A stretch of 49,990 nucleotides of DNA from Oscillospiraceae bacterium (lineage in GTDB: Bacteria > Bacillota > Clostridia > Oscillospirales > Acutalibacteraceae), in contig SVPQ01000018.1 of NCBI GenBank assembly GCA_015065845.1, positions 1 through 49,990 on the forward strand, in the 5' to 3' direction. The stretch's first letter is position 1, and every line of letters starts with the position of its first letter. This document shows, piece after piece, positions 33,548 to 41,962 of this stretch. The position numbers and the translations under genes are program-made. A model generated the notes under the pieces. The model was given only the letters and a program-made list of their open reading frames with translations, searched no databases and was not told the origin of the DNA.

Positions 33548-34639
33548 TTAATAAGCTTGCATCTGACGAAGAATATCTGCACGCTCAATACAGTTTTCAA
33601 GAACGCTTTCTCTTGATATTCTTTGTTCTCTCATAAGTTTTAAAAGAGATTGGTCCATAGTCTGCATCCCCTCTTTCTGAGCGGTCTGCATTGTACTATA
33701 AAGCTGATGGTCCTTACCTTCACGAATCATACTCTTTATAGCAGGTGTATCAATCATATATTCAATAGCAGCAACACGACCACCGCCTAAACGAGGTAAA
33801 AGTTGTTGTGAAATAACTGCTTTGAGTGTATTTGAAAGTTGGTTACGAACCTGATTCTGTTGTGAAGATGGGAACGAGTCAATAATACGAGCAATTGTGA
33901 GTGGTGCGGTCTGTGTATGTAAAGTTGAGAGCACCAAGTGACCTGTTTCGGCTGCTGTAAGGGCAATACCGATACTTTCAGGGTCACGCATCTCACCTAT
34001 CATAATTACATCAGGGTCGTGACGAAGAACAGTTCTTAAAGCATTGTTAAAGCTTAGTGTATCACTGCCCAATTCACGCTGACGAACGATTGATTTTTTA
34101 TGTGAGTGTAAGAATTCAATAGGGTCTTCAATAGTAACCATATTGTACTCAAAATTAGTATTCATATAGTTGAGCATAGCTGCAAGAGTAGTTGATTTAC
34201 CACTACCTGTAGGACCTGTAACAAGAATAAGTCCTCTTGGCAAAGTGCAAAGTCGTCTTACATCAGCAGGAAGACCTAATGTTTCGAGAGCAGGAATCTC
34301 AAACGGAATAGCTCTGAAAACCGCTGCAAGAGTACCACGCTGAACAATAATGTTACCTCTGAAACGAGCACATCTCGGAACTGAATAAGAAATATCAAGT
34401 TCTAAATTTGTAAGAAGGTCTTGTCTGTCGCGAGGTGAAAGTACCTTCATAAGCATCGCTTCAACATCAGCAGGCATCATTCTGGGAAAATCCTGTTTTA
34501 TGATGTCACCATCAATTCTTATGCAAGGTTCCATACCAACAACAAGGTGTAAGTCAGAACCTTTGCTTTCAACTGTCAATTTAAGTAAGTCATCTAAAGT
34601 TACAGGATAGTTACTTTCCTGATTTAAAAATTCTAACAC
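33548..34639 (-). CDS. pilT: Type IV pilus retraction ATPase PilT
   Basis: 363 residues from GTG 34639. Walker A 'GPTGSGKSTTLAAMLNYMN' (about 142), Asp box 'TIEDPIEFLH', Walker B 'HDPDVIMIGEMRDPES', His box 'TGHLVLSTLHTQTA', and the PilT-specific 'A-I-K-S-M-I-R-E' variant of the AIRNLIRE motif. There is no MshEN domain, and the length is typical of PilT. It indicates retractable pili and twitching-type behaviour. Confidence 0.95.
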   Translation of the reverse strand: MLEFLNQESNYPVTLDDLLKLTVESKGSDLHLVVGMEPCIRIDGDIIKQDFPRMMPADVEAMLMKVLSPRDRQDLLTNLELDISYSVPRCARFRGNIIVQRGTLAAVFRAIPFEIPALETLGLPADVRRLCTLPRGLILVTGPTGSGKSTTLAAMLNYMNTNFEYNMVTIEDPIEFLHSHKKSIVRQRELGSDTLSFNNALRTVLRHDPDVIMIGEMRDPESIGIALTAAETGHLVLSTLHTQTAPLTIARIIDSFPSSQQNQVRNQLSNTLKAVISQQLLPRLGGGRVAAIEYMIDTPAIKSMIREGKDHQLYSTMQTAQKEGMQTMDQSLLKLMREQRISRESVLENCIERADILRQMQAY

Positions 34640-34733
34640 TAAATTTCACTCCAGTTTACAGAGAAGCAGTTAAACCATTTAAACTGCTTACTCCATTAAA
34701 TAAAGATAATAATTCTAAAGCCGCAAAAAATTA

Positions 34734-36476
34734 TTAACCAATTGTTGACCACATATTTGAAATCAAATCAATGTTTTCAGGAGACTCACAAACATAGAGA
34801 ATATATTTTACACCTTCGGTCGGGTCAAGGTCTTCTGAAAGGATGAATGAATCAACTGTAATACCAGGGTTATTAAGGAATTTAACAACGAGAGCTTCTT
34901 TTGTTGCAAGAGCCTGAAGTTCATCATTTGATGTGATTGTAGAAATCGGATAATACATTTTTCCAAGGTTGCTATCGAGTGTTGCTATAACATTCTTAAC
35001 ACTTTCAACCTGATTTGCAGGGCAATATACAATAATTGATTTAGTGAGTTCCGGATATGAACCGAAGTAGAATTCAACACCTTCAACATCCATATTGCTG
35101 ATTTTGTTCTGAAGTTCAGAAGCAACAATATTCTGTAAATCGTATGTGAATGATACTTTTTCAGTGTTGTTACCTGAAATATCATGTTCTTTAATTTGTT
35201 CAATAGCTTCATTTACTTCATCAGTAGCGCCACGAAGCCATATAACTTTTTCATAAAGGTCAAGACCGAGAACTTCTACTTTGTAACCGAATGTACTAAG
35301 AATATTCTTAGCGGCATCTTTATTGATATATTGAAGAGTAAGTTTAACGAGTGATGTTTCACCATCGCTTATTACTACATCTGATGTTGTTCCGTCTTCT
35401 TTACCGTTATCTTTATCTGCACCAGTATCTTTGTCGGTATCTGTATTACCGGTATTACCTTTATCTTCTTCTTTATCTGCAGTACCGCCTTCATCACCTG
35501 AACCTGTTGGTGGTTCTACAGCGTTCACATCTTCGAAATCTACAAGTTTCTTGATTTTCATAATGTCATTAAGAGCATCACCTGAAACATAAACATAAAG
35601 TGTCATCGGGTGAGCCGACATTGTAATACCTGCATGAAGACCGAGAGTCTGAAGAAGTGAACTGAATTCACTTGCAGCAATATGCTTTAATTCAATAGCG
35701 GTAAGACTTGAACTGATAGCACCGCTACCTGTTGTAACATTCTTTTTAACATCAAGAGTATTAATTACTTGCTTTACTTTTGCTAATTCCATTGGTGTGC
35801 CTGTAAGCCAGAAATCACGGTTATCATTTTCCATTTTCACAAGAGTTGGAGCTACACCAAGTGTTGAAAGGTGTGACATAAGAGTATCAACTGAGATATA
35901 TTTAACTGTAAATTTAGTAAGCGCTTGTTTATCAGCAAAACTTGCGTTAAGTGTAGCAGCATTACCAACATAAATAATATTATCGTGCTTTATGTAAGTC
36001 ATCTCTACCATACGAAGAACATAGTCAATCGCTGTAAGAGGAGATACACCAGGAAGATTAATAGTAACAGGTGATGATGTTCCTTTGAAAATCATTGTGT
36101 ACCCTGTATGTGCAAGAATAGTTTCAAGAACACCTACTAAATCAGCTTCTTTGAATTGTGCAGTTATTGTGCTTGAAGAACCGAAAGAAGTAGTTGAGTC
36201 TTCATGAACAGATGTTGCACCCGGAATATTCAAACTCTGACCTGGGAAAAGAGTTGCTGAAGCAGAAATGTCATTCTCCTTTACAATACTTGCAACGGTA
36301 ACACCGTATTTCGCTGCGATAGAAGAAAGTGTGTCACCTGATTTGACTGTATATGAAGCCATATATTCGTCAGGTGAACTACCTGCAGCAGACATTGGAA
36401 GCACCGCACCCATAAGTAAAATGAGTGAGAGTGCAAACATGCTGATTGTTTTCAATGCGCGATTTTTTAATTTCAT
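34734..36476 (-). CDS. Secreted LysM and secretin-N-domain protein
   Basis: 580 residues with a signal peptide ('LKTISMFALSLILLMGAVLP', A-x-A site), then a LysM domain ('YTVKSGDTLSSIAAKYGVTV' to 'LFPGQSLNIPG', about 41-90). Next come STN/secretin N0-like text ('VGVLETILAHTGYTMIF...') and repeated secretin short domains (N1-type 'VKQVINTLDV' and similar). An acidic Gly/Asp/Thr linker around residues 325-370 is followed by further N-type modules. The beta-barrel secretin core is absent, as expected with no outer membrane. It probably forms a wall-anchored ring guiding the pilus through peptidoglycan. AGGAGG precedes its ATG. Confidence 0.8.
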   Translation of the reverse strand: MKLKNRALKTISMFALSLILLMGAVLPMSAAGSSPDEYMASYTVKSGDTLSSIAAKYGVTVASIVKENDISASATLFPGQSLNIPGATSVHEDSTTSFGSSSTITAQFKEADLVGVLETILAHTGYTMIFKGTSSPVTINLPGVSPLTAIDYVLRMVEMTYIKHDNIIYVGNAATLNASFADKQALTKFTVKYISVDTLMSHLSTLGVAPTLVKMENDNRDFWLTGTPMELAKVKQVINTLDVKKNVTTGSGAISSSLTAIELKHIAASEFSSLLQTLGLHAGITMSAHPMTLYVYVSGDALNDIMKIKKLVDFEDVNAVEPPTGSGDEGGTADKEEDKGNTGNTDTDKDTGADKDNGKEDGTTSDVVISDGETSLVKLTLQYINKDAAKNILSTFGYKVEVLGLDLYEKVIWLRGATDEVNEAIEQIKEHDISGNNTEKVSFTYDLQNIVASELQNKISNMDVEGVEFYFGSYPELTKSIIVYCPANQVESVKNVIATLDSNLGKMYYPISTITSNDELQALATKEALVVKFLNNPGITVDSFILSEDLDPTEGVKYILYVCESPENIDLISNMWSTIG

Positions 36477-36549
36477 CTCAGTTGTCCTCCTAGTAAAAGA
36501 CCATATTTGATATGTAGCATATCGTGTAATTAATCTATATTAAAGTTGT

Positions 36550-37074
36550 TTACATTTGGCTTTTAAGCTTTTTAGTAGCGTTACCAGCTTTAAACATCAC
36601 ATAATCTTCGTTTATTTCAATAACTTCCCAACTTGAGTCGCCTACTGTTTCACCAACAGCGAGAACAAGGAAGTCACTCTTTGAACCGATTTCTATAAGA
36701 GCAGTTTTAAGACCACTCGAACCACTTACATAACCCTTATACTTCGCAGTAGAAAGAATATCCGCCGAAAGTGGGTCTTTATTTATTATTTCAAGCACCT
36801 TTTCATCGGTGATATCATTATCACCCGGTAGAACTTCTACTACATTTGAATTAGGATTTTGTGTTCCTGTATTTTTATCCGGGTCTTCAGTAATAACCTT
36901 ATCACCAAATACTATAATAAGAAATACTGCAACGATTATTAAAAATCCGATAACCGGAACGATGATTTTCATCAAAGGGTTTTTCTGGAAAAACTCCTCT
37001 ATTTTAGGAAGAATGTTTACTTGCGGTTTTGGTTTTTTGTTGTTACCGCCTTTTCTTGTTAACTCAAGCGCCAT
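36550..37074 (-). CDS. PilP-like pilus locus membrane protein
   Basis: 174 residues: a basic cytoplasmic N-terminus, one membrane helix ('IIVPVIGFLIIVAVFLIIVF'), a disordered linker, and a C-terminal beta domain ('YKGYVSGSSGLKTALIEIGS' to 'DYVMFKAGNATKKL') shaped like PilP. In other pili PilP bridges PilN/PilO to the secretin; here it would link to the LysM/secretin-N protein next door. It is the first gene of the pilus operon. Confidence 0.65.
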   Translation of the reverse strand: MALELTRKGGNNKKPKPQVNILPKIEEFFQKNPLMKIIVPVIGFLIIVAVFLIIVFGDKVITEDPDKNTGTQNPNSNVVEVLPGDNDITDEKVLEIINKDPLSADILSTAKYKGYVSGSSGLKTALIEIGSKSDFLVLAVGETVGDSSWEVIEINEDYVMFKAGNATKKLKSQM

Positions 37075-37221
37075 AAATAAAGCCTCCGGATTTTCTTAAG
37101 AAACTTAAATTTTTAATACCCTATAAATGTATCGGTATATACATTTACTATATTTTTACTCATAAAATGTGTTGAAAATATCCAAATTAACTCTGAATTT
37201 TGGGCATAATACACCTATCTG

Positions 37222-37250
37222 AGTATATCTCATTCCTAATCATACTACAA
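37222..37250 (-). promoter_or_regulatory. Candidate promoter of the pilus operon
   Basis: On the minus strand TTGTAG (37245-37250) and TATACT (37222-37227) with a 17-nt spacer, about 150 bp upstream of the PilP-like gene. The rest of the 415-bp gap 37075-37489 is AT-rich with no ORF; its far end holds the terminator of the tyrosine kinase gene. Confidence 0.35.
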
Positions 37251-37449
37251 GTTTTGTAAATAATCAATCTTTTTTTTTATTTCTATGTAAAAAATCTGCC
37301 TTGAATTTTGTCGAAATGTTACAAAAATGTCATAATTTCAATATAAAAATCCCCTTTTTTTATGAACTCTCAGAAATTGTTTACAAATTATTCATAATTA
37401 AAACATCACTTTGCACAATTCTTATTCCCGAAATATTCCCACAAAGAAA

Positions 37450-37482
37450 AAAATCTCTTACACTTTTTGTGTAAGAGATTTT
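37450..37482 (-). terminator. Terminator after the tyrosine kinase gene
   Basis: AAAATCTCTTACAC / GTGTAAGAGATTTT, a perfect 14-bp stem with a TTTTT loop, seven bases past the stop; on the minus strand it continues into TTTTTTCTTT. Strong intrinsic terminator. Confidence 0.85.
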
Positions 37483-37489
37483 TGGGGTT

Positions 37490-39019
37490 TTATCGTGAAT
37501 TTCTTCTGCCGGATGAACCTGAACCAGATGAATGTTGACTTCTGTAATAACTTGATGCGTAAGCATTTGCGTAACCATATCCTCCAAGTTTGTGGTAACC
37601 ACCATAAGCACCGGCAAAGTAACCACCACGAGAAAGGAATTTCGGGTCAGCGTAGTTATAAATACAACCAAGAATATCTGATTTTGTAGTCATAAGGTCT
37701 GATAAAGCATATTCAACCTGAGAAAGTGAAACCTTACCTTCAGATGCAACGAAAATAATTGAATCTGCGTAGTTAGCAACGATAGCGGCGTCAGCAACAA
37801 CACCGGCAGGTGGACAGTCAATAACAACATAGTCAAAGTTCTTTCTTGCTTCTTCAACAATAGCTTCCATACCCTTTGAAGCAAGAACTTCAGATGGGTC
37901 AACAGTTTGTCTGTCAGAAATAAGAAGATATAAGTTATATCTTTCAACATATTTAACCGCTTCATCAAAAGTTTTCTGACCACTGACGATTTCATAAATA
38001 CCCTGGTCACCATCAAGAGTAATACCAAGTGTTTTACAAACTGCAGGTCTTCTTAAGTCAGCATCAATAAGAATAACTGATTTACCGCTCTTTGCAAGAG
38101 AAAGCGCAATATTAGCAGAGCAAGTAGTTTTACCTTCGCTTTCAGTTGAACTTGTAACTGCGAAAACAGAGTAGCCTTTTTTAAGTTTTGTAGATTCAAG
38201 TTTAGTTCTTATAAGTTTGAAAGTTTCAATAAACGGAAGACCAACATTTCTGTCAGTAATAAGAAGTCTTGAAATACCTGCTTTCTTAGTATCAAGTTTA
38301 GAAACGATAGCCATAATGCTAACGCCGTATTTATTTTTGATATCTTCACTTGAAAGAAGAATGTTCTGAATTTTACTTCTTACAACTAAAATAACAACTG
38401 CTAAAATAGCACCTAAAACTAAACCTGCAAGAGTGTAGATAAACATTGAGGTATCTGTCTGAAGTTCAGACGGAGTAGGATTATCTGCAATGGTAAAGTT
38501 TGCAGTAGGGAAAACTTTAGTAGTAAAATCTTCGTAATTATCTTTAATTGCGTTAGAAATTGCATTTGACAAATCCTTATTTTCAGAAGTAACTGTAATA
38601 TATACAAGTGTACCATCTGTAAGAAGTGAAACATTAAGTAATTTTCTTAAATATTTCTTGTCGTAAGTTTTACCTGTTTTGTCTTTAACCTCTCTTTGAA
38701 TCATAGTGACAAAGTCATTACCACTTTCGATAAGGTTTTTAAAGTTATTAGCAATCATACCTGAAGCCTGTGCGTCAGACTGAGTAACATAAAGAGAAGC
38801 AGAGCCTGCAATATCCTTATCTTTGTTAGATACATTGAAAATTATCTGTGAAGAATATTGTTCTGTGTAAGTAACTCTTGAAAAAATGAAACCAAGAAGA
38901 CCGAAGGCAACCATAAAAAATACAATTACCCACCATTTTTTCACAAGAATATTTATAAGTCTTAAAAAGGAATATAGACTGGTATCGTCTTCATAGCTTG
39001 TCTTTTCTTCGTAAGCCAT
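37490..39019 (-). CDS. Polysaccharide co-polymerase fused to bacterial tyrosine kinase
   Basis: 509 residues. N-terminal Wzz chain-length domain with two membrane helices ('WWVIVFFMVAFGLLGFIFS' and one near 190-215), then a CpsD/Wzc-type kinase: Walker A 'SSTESEGKTTCSANIAL' (Lys near 297), Walker A' 'VILIDADLRRP', Walker B 'YVVIDCPPAG'. The tail is Gly/Tyr-rich ('GGYFAGAYGGYHKLGGYGYA'), the usual autophosphorylation cluster. In many Gram-positives the two halves are separate proteins; here they are fused as in Wzc. The P-loop has E-S-E-G-K-T rather than the common P-G-E-G-K-S/T. It should control exopolysaccharide length, though no glycosyltransferase is in the window. Confidence 0.9.
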   Translation of the reverse strand: MAYEEKTSYEDDTSLYSFLRLINILVKKWWVIVFFMVAFGLLGFIFSRVTYTEQYSSQIIFNVSNKDKDIAGSASLYVTQSDAQASGMIANNFKNLIESGNDFVTMIQREVKDKTGKTYDKKYLRKLLNVSLLTDGTLVYITVTSENKDLSNAISNAIKDNYEDFTTKVFPTANFTIADNPTPSELQTDTSMFIYTLAGLVLGAILAVVILVVRSKIQNILLSSEDIKNKYGVSIMAIVSKLDTKKAGISRLLITDRNVGLPFIETFKLIRTKLESTKLKKGYSVFAVTSSTESEGKTTCSANIALSLAKSGKSVILIDADLRRPAVCKTLGITLDGDQGIYEIVSGQKTFDEAVKYVERYNLYLLISDRQTVDPSEVLASKGMEAIVEEARKNFDYVVIDCPPAGVVADAAIVANYADSIIFVASEGKVSLSQVEYALSDLMTTKSDILGCIYNYADPKFLSRGGYFAGAYGGYHKLGGYGYANAYASSYYRSQHSSGSGSSGRRNSR

Positions 39020-39115
39020 TTAATTCACCTGACCTTTTATTTCATAATAAATTAAACATATCACGGATCATTATAACACAAGTTATATAGTTTCTACAAG
39101 TAGTTTTTTAAAAAT

Positions 39116-40303
39116 TTACAATCCGACATTTTTGAGAAATTCTTCTTGTTTGTTTTTGTTGATTTCGTCTACAGAAGAAATTCCACTTGCTTCGTTTTTA
39201 ATTCTTCCTGCACTGGTAACAGAACTCAGAATTCTTACACCCCAGAAAACAGGCAGAAGAATTTTCTTGTTCTCTAAAACAGGGTATCTGAAACACATGG
39301 TTTTGTAATCAGGGAAAAGTCTTTTTAAGAAGTAACTTTTTTTATTTTCGCTCATTCCCATTCTGAGAACGCCATTTACATAGTAGTTTATATCTGTTCC
39401 ATAAGCACCGCTTAAAATAATATAATCTGCCATTTGTTCTGTAACTGTGTCACTTTCTTCGCCCATAAACCAAACTTTTGTAAGTTTTGAAAATTTTTCG
39501 TTAAAATCTTCAAGACCGCTTTCTTTTAAATATTCATTTAAAATACTTTCGTCACATTCAGGTGCAAGATTTTTCATAATATAGTAGTGGTCTATAACAC
39601 TTTTAATTCCTGTACCTGCGGTTGAAAAATGGTGAGCAGTGTGCGAAAGAAGATACACATATAATTCTTCTTTTGTCATTGTTTTCTCATAAGAATTGTC
39701 TATTGAAACAAGTCTGTCATAAACATTTTTATAAAAATCATAACCTAAATCAAAATCGTATTTTAATTCACGGTGTAAATCGACATTTAAAAATGGTTTT
39801 TTAGAAAGAGAGCAGTCTTTTTCATCTAAAGAAATTTTTTCATATCCCCTGTTTTCCATTACTTTTATTGCGTCCTGGAATTTTTCGGGATTTACATAAA
39901 CATCTATATCGAGCATAAAACGCATTTCAGGAACATCGTAAAGTGAAGAAATTTTCAAGCCTTTTAAAAAACAATGTTCTATTTTTTCATTTGAAAATTC
40001 TTTTGAAAGTTCTTCTACCTCGCGTTCTTGTGCTGTGTGCCTTGCCGCAGTTTTAAAAAGTTCCTGATTAAATCTGTTTTTTGTTTCTTCTGGTAAATTA
40101 TATTTATCAGCACAATAAGCAACCATACCGCTTACTCTGTGAGCGTATGCCAGTTTCATAACACGAGAGAAATCTGTATTTTCAGGTATATCTGCCTTTT
40201 TATTATTTATAATACCATCAATAATTTTTATAAGTTTTCTGCCTGTGTCAAGGCAAGAAGCAGTTTTTTGTTGTTCGGTTGATTGGTTTGTTGAGTTATT
40301 CAT
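39116..40303 (-). CDS. PF14907-type nucleotidyltransferase family protein
   Basis: 395 residues, soluble. 'HCFLKGLKISSLYDVPEMRFMLDIDVYV' (split: F-L-K-G and D-I-D-V) is the core of the uncharacterised nucleotidyltransferase family PF14907, with the D-x-D metal-binding pair. The C-terminal half is helical. Members accompany lasso-peptide and exopolysaccharide loci; a nucleotidyltransferase of this kind is part of some Firmicute lasso clusters alongside a kinase. It is followed by D3 upstream and by the peptidase, PqqD and kinase genes, all on the same strand. Confidence 0.78.
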   Translation of the reverse strand: MNNSTNQSTEQQKTASCLDTGRKLIKIIDGIINNKKADIPENTDFSRVMKLAYAHRVSGMVAYCADKYNLPEETKNRFNQELFKTAARHTAQEREVEELSKEFSNEKIEHCFLKGLKISSLYDVPEMRFMLDIDVYVNPEKFQDAIKVMENRGYEKISLDEKDCSLSKKPFLNVDLHRELKYDFDLGYDFYKNVYDRLVSIDNSYEKTMTKEELYVYLLSHTAHHFSTAGTGIKSVIDHYYIMKNLAPECDESILNEYLKESGLEDFNEKFSKLTKVWFMGEESDTVTEQMADYIILSGAYGTDINYYVNGVLRMGMSENKKSYFLKRLFPDYKTMCFRYPVLENKKILLPVFWGVRILSSVTSAGRIKNEASGISSVDEINKNKQEEFLKNVGL

Positions 40304-40331
40304 AAACTTCCTGCCTTTCTTTAAAAAGAGA

Positions 40332-40500
40332 ATTGAAAATTGAAAGTTGAAAATTGAAAATTTCGGAACGCTTCGCGTTGGATTATAATAATTATCTGAA
40401 AATGAAATGAAAAGTTAACCTCCACAATCGTAGGGGCAGACCTGTGGTCGCCCCTACGATTGTAGGAGTTAATTTTTTCGTTTCATTTATAATTCATTTT
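40332..40500. mobile_element. Heptad-array element D3 with long hairpin, one end only
   Basis: Left array: four units of ATTGAAA (40332-40361), then the same subterminal text as D1/D2, TTTCGGAACGC-TTC-GCGTTGGATTATAATAA (given in parts). The interior is a long imperfect hairpin. Its core is ACAATCGTAGGGGC (40424-40437) with GACC-TGT-GGTC in the loop and the perfect complement at 40450-40463. The outer arms are AAATGAAATGAAAA / TTTTTTCGTTTCATTT. The right heptad array is missing: the element runs into the end of the peptidase gene. No ORF. Confidence 0.6.
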
Positions 40501-40503
40501 TAA

Positions 40504-40971
40504 TCAAGAGCAAAAAACCTTCTTGATTTTAGATATATAATATCTAACCCTCTTATACGGATACCTCACATTTAAAAGTGCAAGTCCAAGTTTAACATAG
40601 AGTTGATATTTCGCATCGGCTACTGAAAAAGTTTTACCGTTTCGGGTAATTTCAGTAACAACACCAATAATCTGAGAATGTTCGATGTTACATTCTTTTA
40701 AAAACTGGTTGTCGCCACACATAATGTAATTACCATTTTTGTCAAAGCCAACAACTCTGTGAAGAACGAAAACACCGTCTTTTCTTCTGTATAAAGGTAA
40801 ATCACCTTTTTTCAGTTTTTCAGTGCATTTTGTGAGTGTAACAGTATCACGCCCACAAATTAAAAGAGGGCGCATACTTGTACCGGTTATTGGAATTGTA
40901 AATGTTTTATTATTCACGAAAGCTTCTTCTATAAACGGAAGAAGCTCTTGCATTGTAACTTTATTTTTCAT
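40504..40971 (-). CDS. S24/S26-family peptidase
   Basis: 155 residues with no membrane helix. 'ITGTSMRPLLICGRDTVTL' contains the catalytic Ser in G-T-S-M-x-P; 'GDLPLYRRKDGVFVLHRVVGF' and 'YIMCGDNQFL' (G-D-N) complete the signal-peptidase/LexA-type fold. Its ATG is two bases after the PqqD stop, so it is coupled to it. Relatives cleave signal peptides or precursor leaders. As a soluble member next to a PqqD protein it may process a peptide precursor; that is inference. Confidence 0.82.
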   Translation of the reverse strand: MKNKVTMQELLPFIEEAFVNNKTFTIPITGTSMRPLLICGRDTVTLTKCTEKLKKGDLPLYRRKDGVFVLHRVVGFDKNGNYIMCGDNQFLKECNIEHSQIIGVVTEITRNGKTFSVADAKYQLYVKLGLALLNVRYPYKRVRYYISKIKKVFCS

Positions 40972-40973
40972 AA

Positions 40974-41243
40974 TCAGTCAACTAAAATCTCGTGTTCGCG
41001 GAGTTTATTTAAAAAGTAGTTTATATCTTCTTTGAGAGTTTCATCATCAACACCCTGAAAATTCTTTTTCATTTCTTCTAAAATGCCACCGACATCCTTA
41101 TTTTCTTCGAGTGCATTCCAGATTACTTTTGCAGATGGGTTGAGTTTAATCATACCGTTGATTTTGCCGACTGCGTCGCCAACAGGCATTACAACATTTT
41201 CGCCTGCAATATTTTTTAAAACAAAATTTTCACTGAGTTTCAT
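40974..41243 (-). CDS. PqqD-family peptide recognition protein
   Basis: 89 residues, the usual size, with 'KLSENFVLKNIAGENVVMPV' and 'NGMIKLNPSAKVIWNALEEN' as in PqqD-type RiPP recognition elements: three beta strands then three helices. Such domains bind precursor leader peptides and present them to modifying enzymes. It lies between the HPr-kinase-like gene (two bases away) and the peptidase gene. Stand-alone PqqD proteins with such neighbours occur in lasso-type loci. Confidence 0.88.
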   Translation of the reverse strand: MKLSENFVLKNIAGENVVMPVGDAVGKINGMIKLNPSAKVIWNALEENKDVGGILEEMKKNFQGVDDETLKEDINYFLNKLREHEILVD

Positions 41244-41245
41244 AG

Positions 41246-41944
41246 TTAGCTCCTTTTCATTGCGTTGTAAGATGTTTCGACTGCTTCTTCTGAAATGTTA
41301 CATTTCATTTTAAAAACAGGAACATCAGAAAGAATTTTATCTAAAATTTCCATAAAGAAAACCATATATTCTTTTTTGCTGGGTCTGACAGTCTGATTCA
41401 TAAATTCAAACATCACATCACTGCCAGAAACTCTTTCGATTTCATTGGTTTCGCCACGAGAGAGGAAAGTTATTCCTGCAATTTCTGTCTTAGTGTTTAT
41501 ACTTTCATCAAATTTTCCGCTCCACGGAGTACCAAATGCATAATATTTTTCGCCAATTTTTCTTATAGCAGGTTTATCATCATTGAGAATTTCTGCACCT
41601 GGGAATTTCTGGAGCCACAAATGAGTGTGGGTAGATTTACCGGTACCAGAATTAGCAGAAAAAAGGTATGCATAATTTTCGTATTGCACACAAGATGCGT
41701 GAAGCAATACCCCACCGAATTTTATAAGTTCTGTGTAAAAACATGAACCTGTGTAAAGATATTCACATTCTTCGAGTGTCAATTCAGGGTGTTCATTGTG
41801 CCTGTCAATAAAAAACTGTTCACTTAAAGGAATTACAATATCCGCGTCTTTTTCCCCGTCATAAATATACGGTCCAAGTCGGGATTTGAGTAATTCGTAT
41901 TTTGGGGTTATTTCGACGATTAGTTCTGCGACGGATAATTTCAT
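41246..41944 (-). CDS. HPr-kinase-like serine kinase
   Basis: 232 residues. P-loop 'SANSGTGKSTHTHLWLQKF' (near 95-110), 'LNDDKPAIRKIG' and 'GTPWSGKFDE' match the HprK C-terminal-like kinases found with PqqD and nucleotidyltransferases. It lacks the N-terminal domain of true HprK and is not beside ptsH. In paeninodin-type lasso clusters a homologous kinase phosphorylates the precursor. The substrate here may be one of the short peptides at 42532-42834, a hypothesis. Confidence 0.85.
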   Translation of the reverse strand: MKLSVAELIVEITPKYELLKSRLGPYIYDGEKDADIVIPLSEQFFIDRHNEHPELTLEECEYLYTGSCFYTELIKFGGVLLHASCVQYENYAYLFSANSGTGKSTHTHLWLQKFPGAEILNDDKPAIRKIGEKYYAFGTPWSGKFDESINTKTEIAGITFLSRGETNEIERVSGSDVMFEFMNQTVRPSKKEYMVFFMEILDKILSDVPVFKMKCNISEEAVETSYNAMKRS

Positions 41945-41962
41945 ATTTGAGTTCCTTTTTAT

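Noticed and set aside
37381-37671. Minus-strand 96-residue ORF overlapping the tyrosine kinase C-terminus
   Set aside because: It is a shadow of the kinase's Tyr/Gly-rich tail in another frame and runs through the terminator hairpin.
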